A stretch of DNA of 64,000 nucleotides. Source: Paenibacillus brevis. GTDB taxonomy: Bacteria; Bacillota; Bacilli; Paenibacillales; Paenibacillaceae. This document shows positions 32,797-42,569 of the stretch, piece after piece (positions within the stretch are counted from its first letter, which is position 1; the number at the start of each line of letters is the position of its first letter). The position numbers and the translations under genes were made by a program. Where the stretch lies: assembly GCF_018919145.1 (NCBI RefSeq), contig NZ_JAHLQJ010000007.1:186001-250000 (forward strand), written 5' to 3'. The notes beneath the pieces are model-generated. The model was not told the origin of the DNA, did no database searches, and worked only from the letters and a program-made list of their open reading frames with translations.

Positions 32797-35004
32797 TTAC
32801 AAGCTTCTCTCCTGCCCCTGCTCCATCAACGCCTTGGCCAAGCCCTCCGCATCCAGCCCGTCCGTGGCAAAAGCACGCCGCACCAGCTCCGGCGGTACGA
32901 ATTCATCGTACTTGCCCAGATAAGGCGCCTCTCCAGCGGCGAGGATCGATTCGGTATCCTCCATTTCAGCCAGTTCCGTATGAATCGCCAACAACAGTTC
33001 CTCTGCTTCCGCTCTGCCGGAGACCACCATATAGTAAGGCTCCATCGGCACAACCTGCCGCAGCCCCATGGAGCTGTGGAGATTATTTTTCAGCAGCCGC
33101 TCCAGGGTACGGAATTGCTTGCTTCCCGCCCATGGCAAAATGAACAGCGAATCCCCGCCCGCTGGAATAACCGGGCTGGTGAGCAGACCGCTCTCCCGGG
33201 CCAGCCGCCGTGCACGCTCCAGCCGGTTCACTGCGCCTGGCGCCAGATAAGGATACAGCGTGTGCTCCTCCAGCACCTGCCGCATCTTCTGCAGCACCCG
33301 GGTATGAATATCCCCGCCGCCGCCAACCCATAGCGTGTCGACCTTGCCTCGTGAGGATTTCACGTACACTGCCTTGTGCTTGTTGTCGACCTCCTCGACC
33401 TTCCACAGCTTACCGGCCAAGGTGAAGCAATAGCCCGGCGGCGGCACTGTCGTGATACTGCCGATCTCCTCGGAGCCGTCGTACACCACATGCTCTTCAT
33501 CATCCTTGAACACCGCATAGAAGCGGAAATTGTTCACGATCTTCTCACCGCCGAGCCCGATGATCAGCGTGCCTTCCTCCGTCTGCTGGATATGATCGGT
33601 CGCCAGCAAATATTGCAGCAGCTTCCGGTATTCCTCCGGCTCGACGCCGCGGAAAGCCGGCAGGGTCAACACCGCCCGCGCCAGCTCGGCGGGCTCGGCT
33701 TCGCCGATGCTTTTGAGTGTGCTCATCGTCTGGTGATAGAGCACGCCCACCGGCTTCTTGCGCAGCGAAGGCGGCTCTACCCATCTCTCGCGGATATAGA
33801 GCTCGATGACGGCAATTGCCCGCAGCAGCATCCATGGCATGCGGGCTGGCAATTGCGCGGTCTCGTCCTCATCCTCCGCGCAGAGGAACATCATTTCGGA
33901 CGCCGCATCGCCCCGGCGTCCGGAACGGCCCAGCCGCTGCACGAAGCTCGAGCAGCTGTACGGCGCGCCGAGCTGCACTACGCGCTCCAGCTCGCCGAGA
34001 TCGATGCCGAGCTCCAGCGTCACCGTCGCAGCGGCCACTGCCGGACCGGGGCCCGTGCGCAGCGCGGCCTCGGTCTCCTCCCGCAGCATCGCGGAGATAC
34101 TCCCGTGATGCACATGAAATACATCGCGCTCCTGCCGTTTGGCCGCGATGCGCCGCAGCTCCAGCGTCGTCAGCTCCGCGTCGGAACGGCTGTTGGTGAA
34201 GACGAGCGCTTTTTTCGTATTTGTATGGTCATAGATGAAATTGTAATAATTCTGCTTCGCTAGCTCCAGATGCTCGGCTTCCCGCTCATCGCGCGGATCG
34301 GGGAACGAAAAATGCTCCACCGACAGCTTCAGCCTCCGCCCCCCCTGCGGGGATACGACCTCAACTGCCTGAGGGCTTCCGCCGCTCAGCCAATGGGCAG
34401 CCGTATCATAATCGCTGAGGGTCGCGGACAAGCCGATCCGCCGCGGCGTACAGGAAGCCATCCGCTCCAGTCTGCTGAGCTGGCTTTGTACCTGAATACC
34501 CCGATCTGCGCCCATGAACGCATGAACCTCGTCGATCATAATGTAGCGCAGATCATGGAACAACGCCGGAATCGCATTCGGCCGATTCATCAGCAGGCCC
34601 TCCAGCGATTCGGGCGTAATCTGCAGCACGCCGCATGGACGCTGCATCAGCTTGGTTTTCTCGGCCTGGGCCACATCCCCGTGCCAATGCCAGACAGGCA
34701 CCTCGCCTTCCCGCAGCAGCTCCTTGATCCGCTCGAACTGATCATTAATCAAGGCCTTCAACGGACCGATGTACAGAATACCGACCGAGGACGAAGGGCG
34801 CTCGAACAGCTCCGTCAGTGCCGGGAAGAACGCTGCCTCCGTCTTGCCGGAGGCCGTGCCCGAGGCGATCAGCAGATGATGCGGCGTATCCAGCAGCACC
34901 CGGCAAGCCTCTACCTGCGCTTCCCGCAGCTCGGACCATTGCTTGCGGTACATATATTCCTGAATGAACGGCGCCAGCCTTGCGAATGCCTCCCGCCCGT
35001 TCAT
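32797..35004 (-). CDS. Lhr/BrxHI-like superfamily II helicase
   Basis: A 735-residue DEAD/DEAH-type helicase. Motif I is SGTASGKTEAAFF near residue 50, motif II DEVH near 158, motif III LSATLSD near 197, and motif VI QRLGRSGRRGD near 365. The C-terminal half (about 430-735) has an additional beta-rich domain typical of Lhr-like helicases. Its start overlaps the stop of the upstream ATPase gene by ATGA. It is the last gene of a three-gene unit (TerB-domain protein, DUF2791-like ATPase, helicase). The ATPase-helicase pair resembles brxD-brxHI of type 2 BREX, but no pglZ or methylase gene is nearby. Confidence 0.85.
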   Translation of the reverse strand: MNGREAFARLAPFIQEYMYRKQWSELREAQVEACRVLLDTPHHLLIASGTASGKTEAAFFPALTELFERPSSSVGILYIGPLKALINDQFERIKELLREGEVPVWHWHGDVAQAEKTKLMQRPCGVLQITPESLEGLLMNRPNAIPALFHDLRYIMIDEVHAFMGADRGIQVQSQLSRLERMASCTPRRIGLSATLSDYDTAAHWLSGGSPQAVEVVSPQGGRRLKLSVEHFSFPDPRDEREAEHLELAKQNYYNFIYDHTNTKKALVFTNSRSDAELTTLELRRIAAKRQERDVFHVHHGSISAMLREETEAALRTGPGPAVAAATVTLELGIDLGELERVVQLGAPYSCSSFVQRLGRSGRRGDAASEMMFLCAEDEDETAQLPARMPWMLLRAIAVIELYIRERWVEPPSLRKKPVGVLYHQTMSTLKSIGEAEPAELARAVLTLPAFRGVEPEEYRKLLQYLLATDHIQQTEEGTLIIGLGGEKIVNNFRFYAVFKDDEEHVVYDGSEEIGSITTVPPPGYCFTLAGKLWKVEEVDNKHKAVYVKSSRGKVDTLWVGGGGDIHTRVLQKMRQVLEEHTLYPYLAPGAVNRLERARRLARESGLLTSPVIPAGGDSLFILPWAGSKQFRTLERLLKNNLHSSMGLRQVVPMEPYYMVVSGRAEAEELLLAIHTELAEMEDTESILAAGEAPYLGKYDEFVPPELVRRAFATDGLDAEGLAKALMEQGQERSL

Positions 35005-36551
35005 AGCTCGAACTCCGCGAGCAGATCGTCCAGGTCGTCTCGAACCCGGTCCGCCCGATCTTCTCCGCTTCTTCCGGCTTCTCCGGATCGTGCCAGGCGC
35101 CTTGCTTCATGGCTCTGCCCGCCTGCATGGCTTAATCGTTCCTCACTGCTCAAGCCACCTGTACTGCTTAATCCACCTTCATTACCCATTCCGCCTGTGC
35201 TGCCTAATTCATCTTCATCTCCTACTCCACCCGCACTACTCAACCGCGAGCCGCCAGCCGCGCTCTTTCGTCCGCCTCCAGCAGCCTGCGCCAGCTCCCG
35301 CTCGCCCATCAATGCCTCGAAGGTCAGCTCCTGGTGCTGATGCAGCATATGCAGCACATCCATAAAGTCCCGCACAACCTCCCGGGTCGTCAACAACTCG
35401 TCCGCTCCGAGCCGGTTGACAGCTGCCTGCATGAATGCAATAAGCTGTTCATCCCGAAGCTGCGGCTCATAGCCGAAATGCATGGCATGGATGCCGCGCA
35501 GCCGCTGCAGGAGCACCATAATCTCTTCGTGCGACAGCATATCAAGCCGAAGAATCGGGGATGTATATGTCCGATAGGCGCCGCTGCTGTATCTTCCGTC
35601 CATCAGCCGCGTCCGCAGCGCATCATAGCTGAACAAGCCGCGTCGGCTGTCCTCCACGAACTGCGGGGTTCCGCCGAGATAGATGCCCAGATGCTCGGCC
35701 TTCCCCTGCATCGTGTCATTGAACATGGTCAGCAGCTTCTCGTAATTGCTTTGACGGGAGACGCTGTTCGTAATTTTATACAAATTGACGCCCTCATCGA
35801 TGAACAATAGCAATCCCTTATAACCGATCCGCACCGCAAACTCGGCCCACAGCTTCATATAATCGTACCAGTTGTCATCATCAATGATGACGCCGACCCC
35901 CAATTCCTTGCGCGCCTCTGTCTTGGTCGGAATTTCCCCGCGCAGCCAGCGAAGGGCCGATGCTTTCCGCTCCTCCTCGCCGAGCTTGTAGCCCGTCCAG
36001 TAAGCCGACAGCACCTTGGCAAAATCAAACCCATGCACCAGGCTCTGCATTTCCCCTGCCACTTCATAAATGCGCAGCTCAACAGACTCCAGCAGCTGCG
36101 GGTCGCCGGGGCGAAGACCTCCGGCTTGCATCAGTTCCTGCTGAAGCCCGGCAATCCACCGCTGCAGCATCGGCTCAAGCGCTCCCCCGTCCGGGCGCGT
36201 CCGGGTCGACAAATGACCGATCAGCTCCCGGTAGGTCGCCAGTCCCTGACCCTTCGTGCCGACAAGACGCCGCTCCGGGGAGAGGTCGGCATCGCAGACG
36301 ATGAATTCACGATCCATCGCGTAATTGCGGAGCATTTGGAGCAGGAAGCTTTTTCCGCTGCCGTATCTTCCGCTAATAATCCGAAATGCGGCCCCGCCCT
36401 CGGCAATATTCTCCAGATCCTGAAGCATGGAAGCGACCTCCGGCTTGCGGCCCACCGCAATATGCTCCAGACCGACCCGCGGCACAACACCTGCTGTCAA
36501 GGAATTGACCAGCGCGGTTGTCAGCCGCTTTGGAATTGACATCTGTTTCAT
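35001..36551 (-). CDS. DUF2791/BrxD-like P-loop ATP-binding protein
   Basis: A 516-residue STAND/AAA-like ATPase. The N-terminal motif VPRVGLEHIAVGR leads to Walker A SGRYGSGKSFLL near residue 65; the Walker B-like GLLLFIDEG lies near 240-250. These match the DUF2791 family that includes BREX BrxD. The last 100 residues are low-complexity Gly/Ser/Glu-rich repeats (GGMGNEGGLSSTGG-like) and look disordered. The start follows GAGGTGAT. Its stop overlaps the helicase start and it begins 19 bases after the TerB-domain gene, so the three are one operon. Confidence 0.8.
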   Translation of the reverse strand: MKQMSIPKRLTTALVNSLTAGVVPRVGLEHIAVGRKPEVASMLQDLENIAEGGAAFRIISGRYGSGKSFLLQMLRNYAMDREFIVCDADLSPERRLVGTKGQGLATYRELIGHLSTRTRPDGGALEPMLQRWIAGLQQELMQAGGLRPGDPQLLESVELRIYEVAGEMQSLVHGFDFAKVLSAYWTGYKLGEEERKASALRWLRGEIPTKTEARKELGVGVIIDDDNWYDYMKLWAEFAVRIGYKGLLLFIDEGVNLYKITNSVSRQSNYEKLLTMFNDTMQGKAEHLGIYLGGTPQFVEDSRRGLFSYDALRTRLMDGRYSSGAYRTYTSPILRLDMLSHEEIMVLLQRLRGIHAMHFGYEPQLRDEQLIAFMQAAVNRLGADELLTTREVVRDFMDVLHMLHQHQELTFEALMGERELAQAAGGGRKSAAGGSRLSSAGGVGDEDELGSTGGMGNEGGLSSTGGLSSEERLSHAGGQSHEARRLARSGEAGRSGEDRADRVRDDLDDLLAEFEL

Positions 36552-36569
36552 CGTATCACCTCAACCTGA

Positions 36570-38558
36570 TTATCTCTTTAGCCATTCGCCCAAATCCCCG
36601 GCATATTCCTCCGGCACGCTGCCTCCGTCGATGAGCAGGTCGCCGATCGCTTCCATCGCCAGCTCGTTGATCTCATCATGCAGCAGCTCCGGCATCGAGC
36701 CTGCCTGCTCGGCAATCGCAAACTGCGCCGCAGCATCCGCGCCCTCTACCATCACCGCCAGCATCTGCCGGTGAGCCGGTGTGAGCTGTGACAATAAGCT
36801 GCTCCATTCCTCAGGAATCGGACTTCCCATCAAGCTTTCGAGCTCCTGCGGTTGCAACGCAGCTTCCGGCTCTTCTAAATCTGCAGCTGTCCAGGCTCCG
36901 GTCTCATCCAACCCGTTGCCGCTTCCTTCCGTGAAAGGCTGCTCCTGCCCTTGTGCCGAAGAAGACGCGAACTCCTCACGATTGCTCCCAACCTCATTGG
37001 ACGCCCGGCTTGTCTCCTCAAACAGATCACCTTGCACACAATGTGCAACAGCACCAGCACCAATCACCGCAGCCGACTCACTTTGTTCTAAACCGGAAGA
37101 GAAAGCCCCCTGCTCCCCAGCAGGCAGTTCCTTCTCTTTCCTTACTTCTTCCTCCATGGCCCAGCCTTGCTCAAAGTCGAATTCCGGCTGCAGCCAATCG
37201 TCAAGACCCACCTTCCCTGCTCCCGGCTTTCTGCTGTTACCTTTAATAGAAGAATCCAGCGTTCGCTCCGCTGTAATTGCCGTACTCGGGCGGGCTGCCT
37301 CACCCATAACTGCCGGAGCCGGAGCCCGAACCGGATCATCACTGAGCAGCAGTTCCCGCACCTCGTCCGATTCCTGCTGAAGCTTCCGCAGCTTGGCGGT
37401 ATTCAGCCTGACCTTTGGCGCTTGCTCCCTCAGCTTCTCGGCCCTTCTGTGTTCAAACTCCTGCTCCAGGTATCTTGTGACCAGCAGTTCGATGTCCGCG
37501 TCCACCTCGACGCCCCGCAGCTTCCCTTTAACACCGGTCAGTTCCCTCAGCTTGTTCTCCGTCAGCCGCACCAATTGGGTCAGGAAGCGGCGCAGCGGAA
37601 TATGACCGCTAATCGATTGCGTAACAACCACTGTCGTGCGTCCATACATCTCATGATCGTAGACCGCACTGCGGAACAGAAATCGCTGCACCTTTTTCTC
37701 GGGAGGAAGATAGAGCTCAAGCAGCCTTTTTCCAGTGCGTTTCCGTACCAATCCATCCGCAAGCGCTACAACCTTCGGGGCAAAATGACTGATCTCCTTG
37801 CGGCCTTCCTTGGTGTAAAACTTGCTCTTCTCCACCTCATAATCAATCAAGGGACGCAGCAGCTCCCAGTTCAGATCGATCGGATCCGCCAGCAGTCTCC
37901 GCTTCCACTCCAGCTCCTGCACCTCGGGAGATAATGTGCGCGCAATCTTCTTCATCCTGCCCAGATCGGGCTGCTCCAGCCTGAATACTACGGCAAAATC
38001 ATACATCCATTCCCGAATATAACCGTCCAGCTTCGGATACCGTTCACGATAACCCAGCCATACCCTTCTCATCAGCTCGGCTCCCTGCGTTGGCACGCTC
38101 CAGCCAAAGCCGTGAATCAGCTCATACAGGTAGACGAACAGATAAGACAAATCCGTATCGGGATAACGCTCCGCTCTCACCTCGCCGCGCCAATACAGGT
38201 ACCACCGCTTTTGCTGCGGATTCATTTGCTCATAGGTCGGCCAGTAGTTCTGAAAAGGCACCAATACCGCGGTCTCCGCCGTCTCCCAGACCAGCTCGCG
38301 CGCGGTCTCCACAAATTGCTGCTCCCGGGACAAGTAACGGAAGCTGCGTTCCCAATCAAGCTCGCGTGTCTCTGCCGCAGGTGCCACGACATGACTGGCC
38401 GGGCTAGAGGTTGAAGTAACCACCTGCTCGGCAAACTCGGCAAATACCAGCGATTGCTCCCGAACCCTTCGCACCGTTGAATCTTCAGAGCCATTGCTGC
38501 GTATATTATTCAGTTGGCGAATTGATTGCCCATCATGGTTATCGTGGTTATCCTTCAT
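36570..38558 (-). CDS. TerB-N/TerB-C domain protein
   Basis: A 662-residue protein. Residues about 70-220 match a TerB-N domain (VPFQNYWPTYEQMNPQQKRW, then LSYLFVYLYELIHGFGW). The last 90 residues match TerB-C (MPELLHDEINELAMEAIGDL, then DGGSVPEEYAGDL). Between them lies a Ser/Glu/Ala-rich linker (about 420-560). TerB-type proteins belong to tellurite-resistance-associated stress systems that are frequently linked to ATPases and helicases. The ATG after GGAGG is preferred to one eight codons upstream without a ribosome site. It is the first gene of the operon with the BrxD-like ATPase and Lhr-like helicase. Confidence 0.8.
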   Translation of the reverse strand: MKDNHDNHDGQSIRQLNNIRSNGSEDSTVRRVREQSLVFAEFAEQVVTSTSSPASHVVAPAAETRELDWERSFRYLSREQQFVETARELVWETAETAVLVPFQNYWPTYEQMNPQQKRWYLYWRGEVRAERYPDTDLSYLFVYLYELIHGFGWSVPTQGAELMRRVWLGYRERYPKLDGYIREWMYDFAVVFRLEQPDLGRMKKIARTLSPEVQELEWKRRLLADPIDLNWELLRPLIDYEVEKSKFYTKEGRKEISHFAPKVVALADGLVRKRTGKRLLELYLPPEKKVQRFLFRSAVYDHEMYGRTTVVVTQSISGHIPLRRFLTQLVRLTENKLRELTGVKGKLRGVEVDADIELLVTRYLEQEFEHRRAEKLREQAPKVRLNTAKLRKLQQESDEVRELLLSDDPVRAPAPAVMGEAARPSTAITAERTLDSSIKGNSRKPGAGKVGLDDWLQPEFDFEQGWAMEEEVRKEKELPAGEQGAFSSGLEQSESAAVIGAGAVAHCVQGDLFEETSRASNEVGSNREEFASSSAQGQEQPFTEGSGNGLDETGAWTAADLEEPEAALQPQELESLMGSPIPEEWSSLLSQLTPAHRQMLAVMVEGADAAAQFAIAEQAGSMPELLHDEINELAMEAIGDLLIDGGSVPEEYAGDLGEWLKR

Positions 38559-38707
38559 ATCCCGTAAACCTCCATTACCCATCCATTATAGCATTGATTA
38601 AAGTAAAAAATCGAAAGTTTGTTCGCTTTTTACGAGCATTTTTCAACGACGTTGAACTCACTTATAATGAAAGCTGGCAGGCATGCTTGCAGGGAGGGAT
38701 TTTTTCG

Positions 38708-39409
38708 ATGAATAAATGGCTTAAAGCGTTACTCTATCTTCTCGGCGCTGCTTTTCTGACCAGACTGATTCCATTCTCGAGCTGGTTTCGGATGCTGGAC
38801 ACAATGATTCATGAATTCGGTCATGCGATCGCAACCTTGCTGGTGTCGGGCAGAGTGCTTCGCATCGAGCTCTATCCGGATCACAGCGGGGTAACTTATT
38901 CCGTCATCACCTCCGGGTGGAGTCAGCTTATCGTATCACTGGCGGGCTATTTCACCGCTTCATTGTTTGCCGTTGCGCTGTTCTACAGCTATTCCAGACA
39001 GAAGCAGGGGCAGGGTCTGATGATTATTACCGCGCTCGCGCTCGTCTCTGGACTGCTATTTGTGCGAAACGGGTACGGCTTGATTTGGCTCCTGATCTTT
39101 ATCGCGTTGAATCTGCTGTTTCTCGTGATCGGTGGCCGGATTCGCAGCTTTTATTACCTGCTGCTGGCCTTCCTATGTCTTGAGGAATCGGTAATGGCCC
39201 CGCTTACGCTGCTTCTGCTTGCCGTCAGTCGTCCCGGATCAGCCGGAGACGCCGCCAATCTCGCGGCATTAACCGGAGTTCCGGCCATAGTATGGGCGCT
39301 CCTGTTCTTTGCGATTGCCGTGCTTTGCGCCAGAGTGGCGCTTAATCTGTACTGGAACCGCAAAGCGGCCAATAAGGCACCTCAGATGTCATTTTCGCCC
39401 TACAAATGA
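38708..39409 (+). CDS. M50B-like membrane metalloprotease family protein
   Basis: A 233-residue, highly hydrophobic protein with about six membrane helices. The zinc-binding motif HEFGH lies in the second hydrophobic region (MIHEFGHAIATLL, about residues 36-48), typical of the Peptidase_M50B group. The usual downstream DG motif of site-2 proteases is not evident, as in many M50B members. The start at 38708 follows GGGAGGG; upstream in-frame codons extend into the divergent promoter region and are not counted. It stands alone between the divergent TerB operon and a hydrolase gene. Confidence 0.7.
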   Translation: MNKWLKALLYLLGAAFLTRLIPFSSWFRMLDTMIHEFGHAIATLLVSGRVLRIELYPDHSGVTYSVITSGWSQLIVSLAGYFTASLFAVALFYSYSRQKQGQGLMIITALALVSGLLFVRNGYGLIWLLIFIALNLLFLVIGGRIRSFYYLLLAFLCLEESVMAPLTLLLLAVSRPGSAGDAANLAALTGVPAIVWALLFFAIAVLCARVALNLYWNRKAANKAPQMSFSPYK

Positions 39410-39460
39410 TGTGAAAACTTACATTGAACTTATCGATCATGTTGAGAGGATGACCTGTAT

Positions 39461-40204
39461 ATGAAAGGCAACAAGTCCAAGCTGGTCAAAATCCTGCTGC
39501 TCAGCCTGGCCGGGCTGCTTATTATCGGGGGAGCAGGCTTCTATATCTGGTCCCAGCAGACCTATTCGGCCTCGGCAGAAATGGTTGCACTGGTTGGAGA
39601 AGAGAACATCCATCTGGAGGAGGATTGGGTTATTTTTACACCGGATCAAGAGGTGACCAAGACTGGCCTGATCCTATATCCGGGTGCAAAAGTAGAACCG
39701 GAAGCTTACAGCTATATCGGCCAGGGACTAGCTCAGCGGGGGTATACTGTCGTCATCCCGAACGTACTGCTGAACTTTGCCTTTTTTGACGTGAACAAGG
39801 CGGATGAGATCCGCGAAGCATACCCCGAGGTAAAATCCTGGGTTATCGGAGGCCATTCGCTTGGAGGTGTAGCCGCTGCCAGCTATGCATATAAGCATGA
39901 GGAGCAATTAGGCGGTTTGTTCTTCTTGGGAGCCTATCCTGCGGATTCGAATAATTTTTCGAATACGAAGCTGCCGATCCTCAGCATCTATGGCGAGCTA
40001 GACGGACTAACCACCGTTGAGAAAATCGACTCTACCCAGCGCCTCCTCGCGCCGAATGCCGTTCTGCACGAGATTGCAGGAGGCAACCACGCCCAATTCG
40101 GCATGTACGGCCCGCAAAAGGGGGATCAGGAAGCTACAATCAGTGCGGTAGAGCAGCAGGATATTATAGTCGGGACGATTGGGGATTGGCTGGACTCGTT
40201 ATAA
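39461..40204 (+). CDS. Alpha/beta hydrolase
   Basis: A 247-residue protein with an N-terminal membrane anchor (about 6-26), so the catalytic domain is probably outside the membrane. The nucleophile elbow GGHSLGG lies near residue 129, the acid in YGELDGLT near 190, and the catalytic His in GNHAQFG near 208. This matches dienelactone-hydrolase/family-5-type hydrolases. The substrate is unknown. The gene starts after AGAGGATG, 51 bases after the M50 gene, and is followed after 18 bases by an AraC regulator. Confidence 0.8.
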   Translation: MKGNKSKLVKILLLSLAGLLIIGGAGFYIWSQQTYSASAEMVALVGEENIHLEEDWVIFTPDQEVTKTGLILYPGAKVEPEAYSYIGQGLAQRGYTVVIPNVLLNFAFFDVNKADEIREAYPEVKSWVIGGHSLGGVAAASYAYKHEEQLGGLFFLGAYPADSNNFSNTKLPILSIYGELDGLTTVEKIDSTQRLLAPNAVLHEIAGGNHAQFGMYGPQKGDQEATISAVEQQDIIVGTIGDWLDSL

Positions 40205-40222
40205 AAATCAAGGAGGGCATCG

Positions 40223-41104
40223 ATGGACATCCCTAAAGGCACGTACGGGTTTCGGTTCGCAGAGGATAAGGAGCTCCAGCTGTGCGTTCTATTTGCGGCC
40301 GGCTATGATGTGATCACGAGCCCATCTTACCGGTGGGACGGGCTGGAGCGGACCGATGGTCCCCTCTTGCTGTTCCAGTACACGATCTCCGGTGAGGGAA
40401 TATATGAGTCGGGGAACCGGACTCACCGCGTCAGCGCCGGGCAAGCTATTCTCGCCGAAATTCCAGGACCCCACCGCTATTATTATCATCCGGAATCCCA
40501 AGCGCCTTGGGAGTTCCTATTTCTGCTGTTCCGGCCCAATCTGATTCTGCCCCATTGGCGCAAATTCCTGCGCGAAGCGGGGGAAGTACCTTATCTGCCG
40601 TTGGACAGCGCACCGGTTCGGCTGTCAAGAATGATTGTGGTCGATGCCGGAGCAGGCAGAATCAGCGATCCCCTGATCGCGTCGTCCTGCGTCTATCAGT
40701 TCATGACAGAGCTGGCCAGAATGCAGGTCACAACGCTGCGGAACAGAGCCAATTGGCCGGAAAATGTACGGCATGCCGCTGAATTTATTGAGCTTAACTA
40801 TTCCAGAATGGTCAGTATCGATCAGCTTGCCGAGCATGTCTCCCTGTCGAAGTACCACCTGATCCGCCGGTTTTCTGCCAGCACGGGCCTGACACCCGGT
40901 GCTTATTTGACCCGGATCCGTACGGAGAAGGCCATGGAGCTGCTACGGGGAACCGGGCTTAGCATCGAGACCATCGCCGAGCAGGTCGGTTACTCCAGCG
41001 GAAGTTATTTTATCAAAGCATTTCGCGGCTTGACCGGGCTTACGCCTGGAGAATTCCGCAGCGGAGATGAGAGCCTTGTATATCGCAAGCTGTTCTTCGA
41101 TTGA
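40223..41104 (+). CDS. AraC-family transcriptional regulator
   Basis: A 293-residue regulator. The N-terminal 150 residues form a cupin-like ligand-binding domain (THRVSAGQAILAEIPGPHRY). The C-terminal 100 residues hold two helix-turn-helix units: VSIDQLAEHVSLSKYHLIRR and LSIETIAEQVGYSSGSYFIK, followed by the signature LTGLTPGEFR. It has a GGAGG site. It lies directly upstream of the alpha-galactosidase gene on the same strand and most likely activates it in response to a sugar. Confidence 0.9.
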   Translation: MDIPKGTYGFRFAEDKELQLCVLFAAGYDVITSPSYRWDGLERTDGPLLLFQYTISGEGIYESGNRTHRVSAGQAILAEIPGPHRYYYHPESQAPWEFLFLLFRPNLILPHWRKFLREAGEVPYLPLDSAPVRLSRMIVVDAGAGRISDPLIASSCVYQFMTELARMQVTTLRNRANWPENVRHAAEFIELNYSRMVSIDQLAEHVSLSKYHLIRRFSASTGLTPGAYLTRIRTEKAMELLRGTGLSIETIAEQVGYSSGSYFIKAFRGLTGLTPGEFRSGDESLVYRKLFFD

Positions 41105-41212
41105 CCGCAATATTTTGCTATTCCTCTTTCAAGATTACTGTAGATAGTAATAAACTCCTTTATTATGATGGACGTATCAAGAGCAATAATTAATGAATAA
41201 AGGAGACTAACT

Positions 41213-42499
41213 ATGGATCATAAGCTTACAGCGCCTACTCCGCCGCTGGGGTGGAACAGCTGGGACTGCTACGGCGCTGCGGTCACGGAAGACGAAATTC
41301 GGGGCAACGCGGAATACATGGCCGAGCATCTCAAGGCATTCGGTTGGAGCTGCATTACTGTTGATATTCAGTGGTATGAGCCCGATGCCAGCTCCTCCCA
41401 ATATCGTCCGTTTGTTCCGCTTATCATGGATGAGTACTCCCGGCTCATGCCGGCTGAGAACAGGTTCCCCTCCGCAGCAGGAGGTCAGGGCTTCAAGCCG
41501 TTAGCCGATTATGTGCACAGCCTGGGTCTACAATTCGGCATTCATATCATGCGCGGCATCCCCCGGCAGGCCGCCCATGCCGGCACAGCAATTCTGGGGT
41601 CAACCGCGACAGCCCGCGATATCGCCCATACGAATTCAATCTGTCCATGGAATACGGATATGTATGGCGTGGATGCCTCGAAGGAAGGGGCAGGGGCCTA
41701 TTACGATTCTCTGTTTGAGCTTTATGCCGAGTGGGGCGTTGATCTGATAAAAGTAGACGATATCGCAGCTTCCAGGCTGTACGACACCCATCAGCCAGAG
41801 ATCGCCCTGATCTCTCAAGCAATCAAGCACTGCGGACGCCCTATGGTGTTAAGCCTCTCCCCCGGACCTGCCCCTGTGGAATACGCGACGTTCTTCGCCA
41901 AGCATGCCAACATGTGGCGGGTTACGGACGACTTCTGGGATCAATGGCCGCTCTTGCTCGATATGTTCGACCGTTGCCGGGCCTGGCAGGGCATACCTGA
42001 GCCAGGCTGCTGGCCGGACTGCGACATGCTGCCGCTCGGTCACATCGGCATCCGCTCTGTGGATGGCGGTGGTGCCGATCGCTGGACCCGGTTCACGCGC
42101 GATGAGCAGTTGACGATGATGTCGCTCTGGAGCATCTTCCGCTCGCCGCTGATCTTTGGCGGCGAACTAAGAGACTGCGATGACTGGACACTATCGCTGC
42201 TTACCAACCGCGAGGTGCTTCGCATGCACCGCGAGAGTCGCTCCGCCAAGGAAGCGCTCCGCCAAGGGGATCTTATCGTATGGACGGCCGAGCACGCCGA
42301 TGGCTCCCGCTACGTTGCCACATTCAACACCGGCGAGAGCCCGTTGCAGCTGGATCTGCCCATGGATCAGCTTGGAGCTGGATTGACCGGTGCCATTACA
42401 GGCACCGAGCTGTGGAGCAGCACACCTGCCGAGCTTGCATCTGGTGTGCTGCAGGCCCGTATTCCGCCTCACGGAGTACGCCTCTATCGATTCTTTTAA
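41213..42499 (+). CDS. GH27-type alpha-galactosidase
   Basis: A 428-residue glycoside hydrolase of family 27. The opening PPLGWNSWDCYG is the family signature. The nucleophile Asp lies in DLIKVDDI (about residue 182) and the likely acid/base Asp in RVTDDFWDQ (about 241). There is no signal peptide, so it probably acts on alpha-galactosides taken up by the cell. A C-terminal beta-sandwich (about 340-428) completes the usual layout. Start ATG with AAAGGAG. Some GH27 members act on other alpha-linked sugars, so the exact substrate is open. Confidence 0.8.
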   Translation: MDHKLTAPTPPLGWNSWDCYGAAVTEDEIRGNAEYMAEHLKAFGWSCITVDIQWYEPDASSSQYRPFVPLIMDEYSRLMPAENRFPSAAGGQGFKPLADYVHSLGLQFGIHIMRGIPRQAAHAGTAILGSTATARDIAHTNSICPWNTDMYGVDASKEGAGAYYDSLFELYAEWGVDLIKVDDIAASRLYDTHQPEIALISQAIKHCGRPMVLSLSPGPAPVEYATFFAKHANMWRVTDDFWDQWPLLLDMFDRCRAWQGIPEPGCWPDCDMLPLGHIGIRSVDGGGADRWTRFTRDEQLTMMSLWSIFRSPLIFGGELRDCDDWTLSLLTNREVLRMHRESRSAKEALRQGDLIVWTAEHADGSRYVATFNTGESPLQLDLPMDQLGAGLTGAITGTELWSSTPAELASGVLQARIPPHGVRLYRFF

Positions 42500-42506
42500 G
42501 TAGAGA

Positions 42507-42553
42507 ACAAACAAAGCGATCCGTCTCATTGCAGACAGATCGCTTTGTTTTAA
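42507..42553. terminator. Bidirectional terminator between convergent genes
   Basis: AAACAAAGCGATC and GATCGCTTTGTTT pair around a smaller GTCT/AGAC stem, with T-runs on both strands. It serves the alpha-galactosidase gene (plus) and the ArsR-type regulator gene (minus). Confidence 0.85.
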
Positions 42554-42569
42554 CAGCCCGGAGCTAATC

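Noticed and set aside
32797..38558. Annotation as a BREX system
   Set aside because: Only the BrxD-like and BrxHI-like genes are present; no PglZ, PglX or BrxC/BrxA-type genes are seen nearby.
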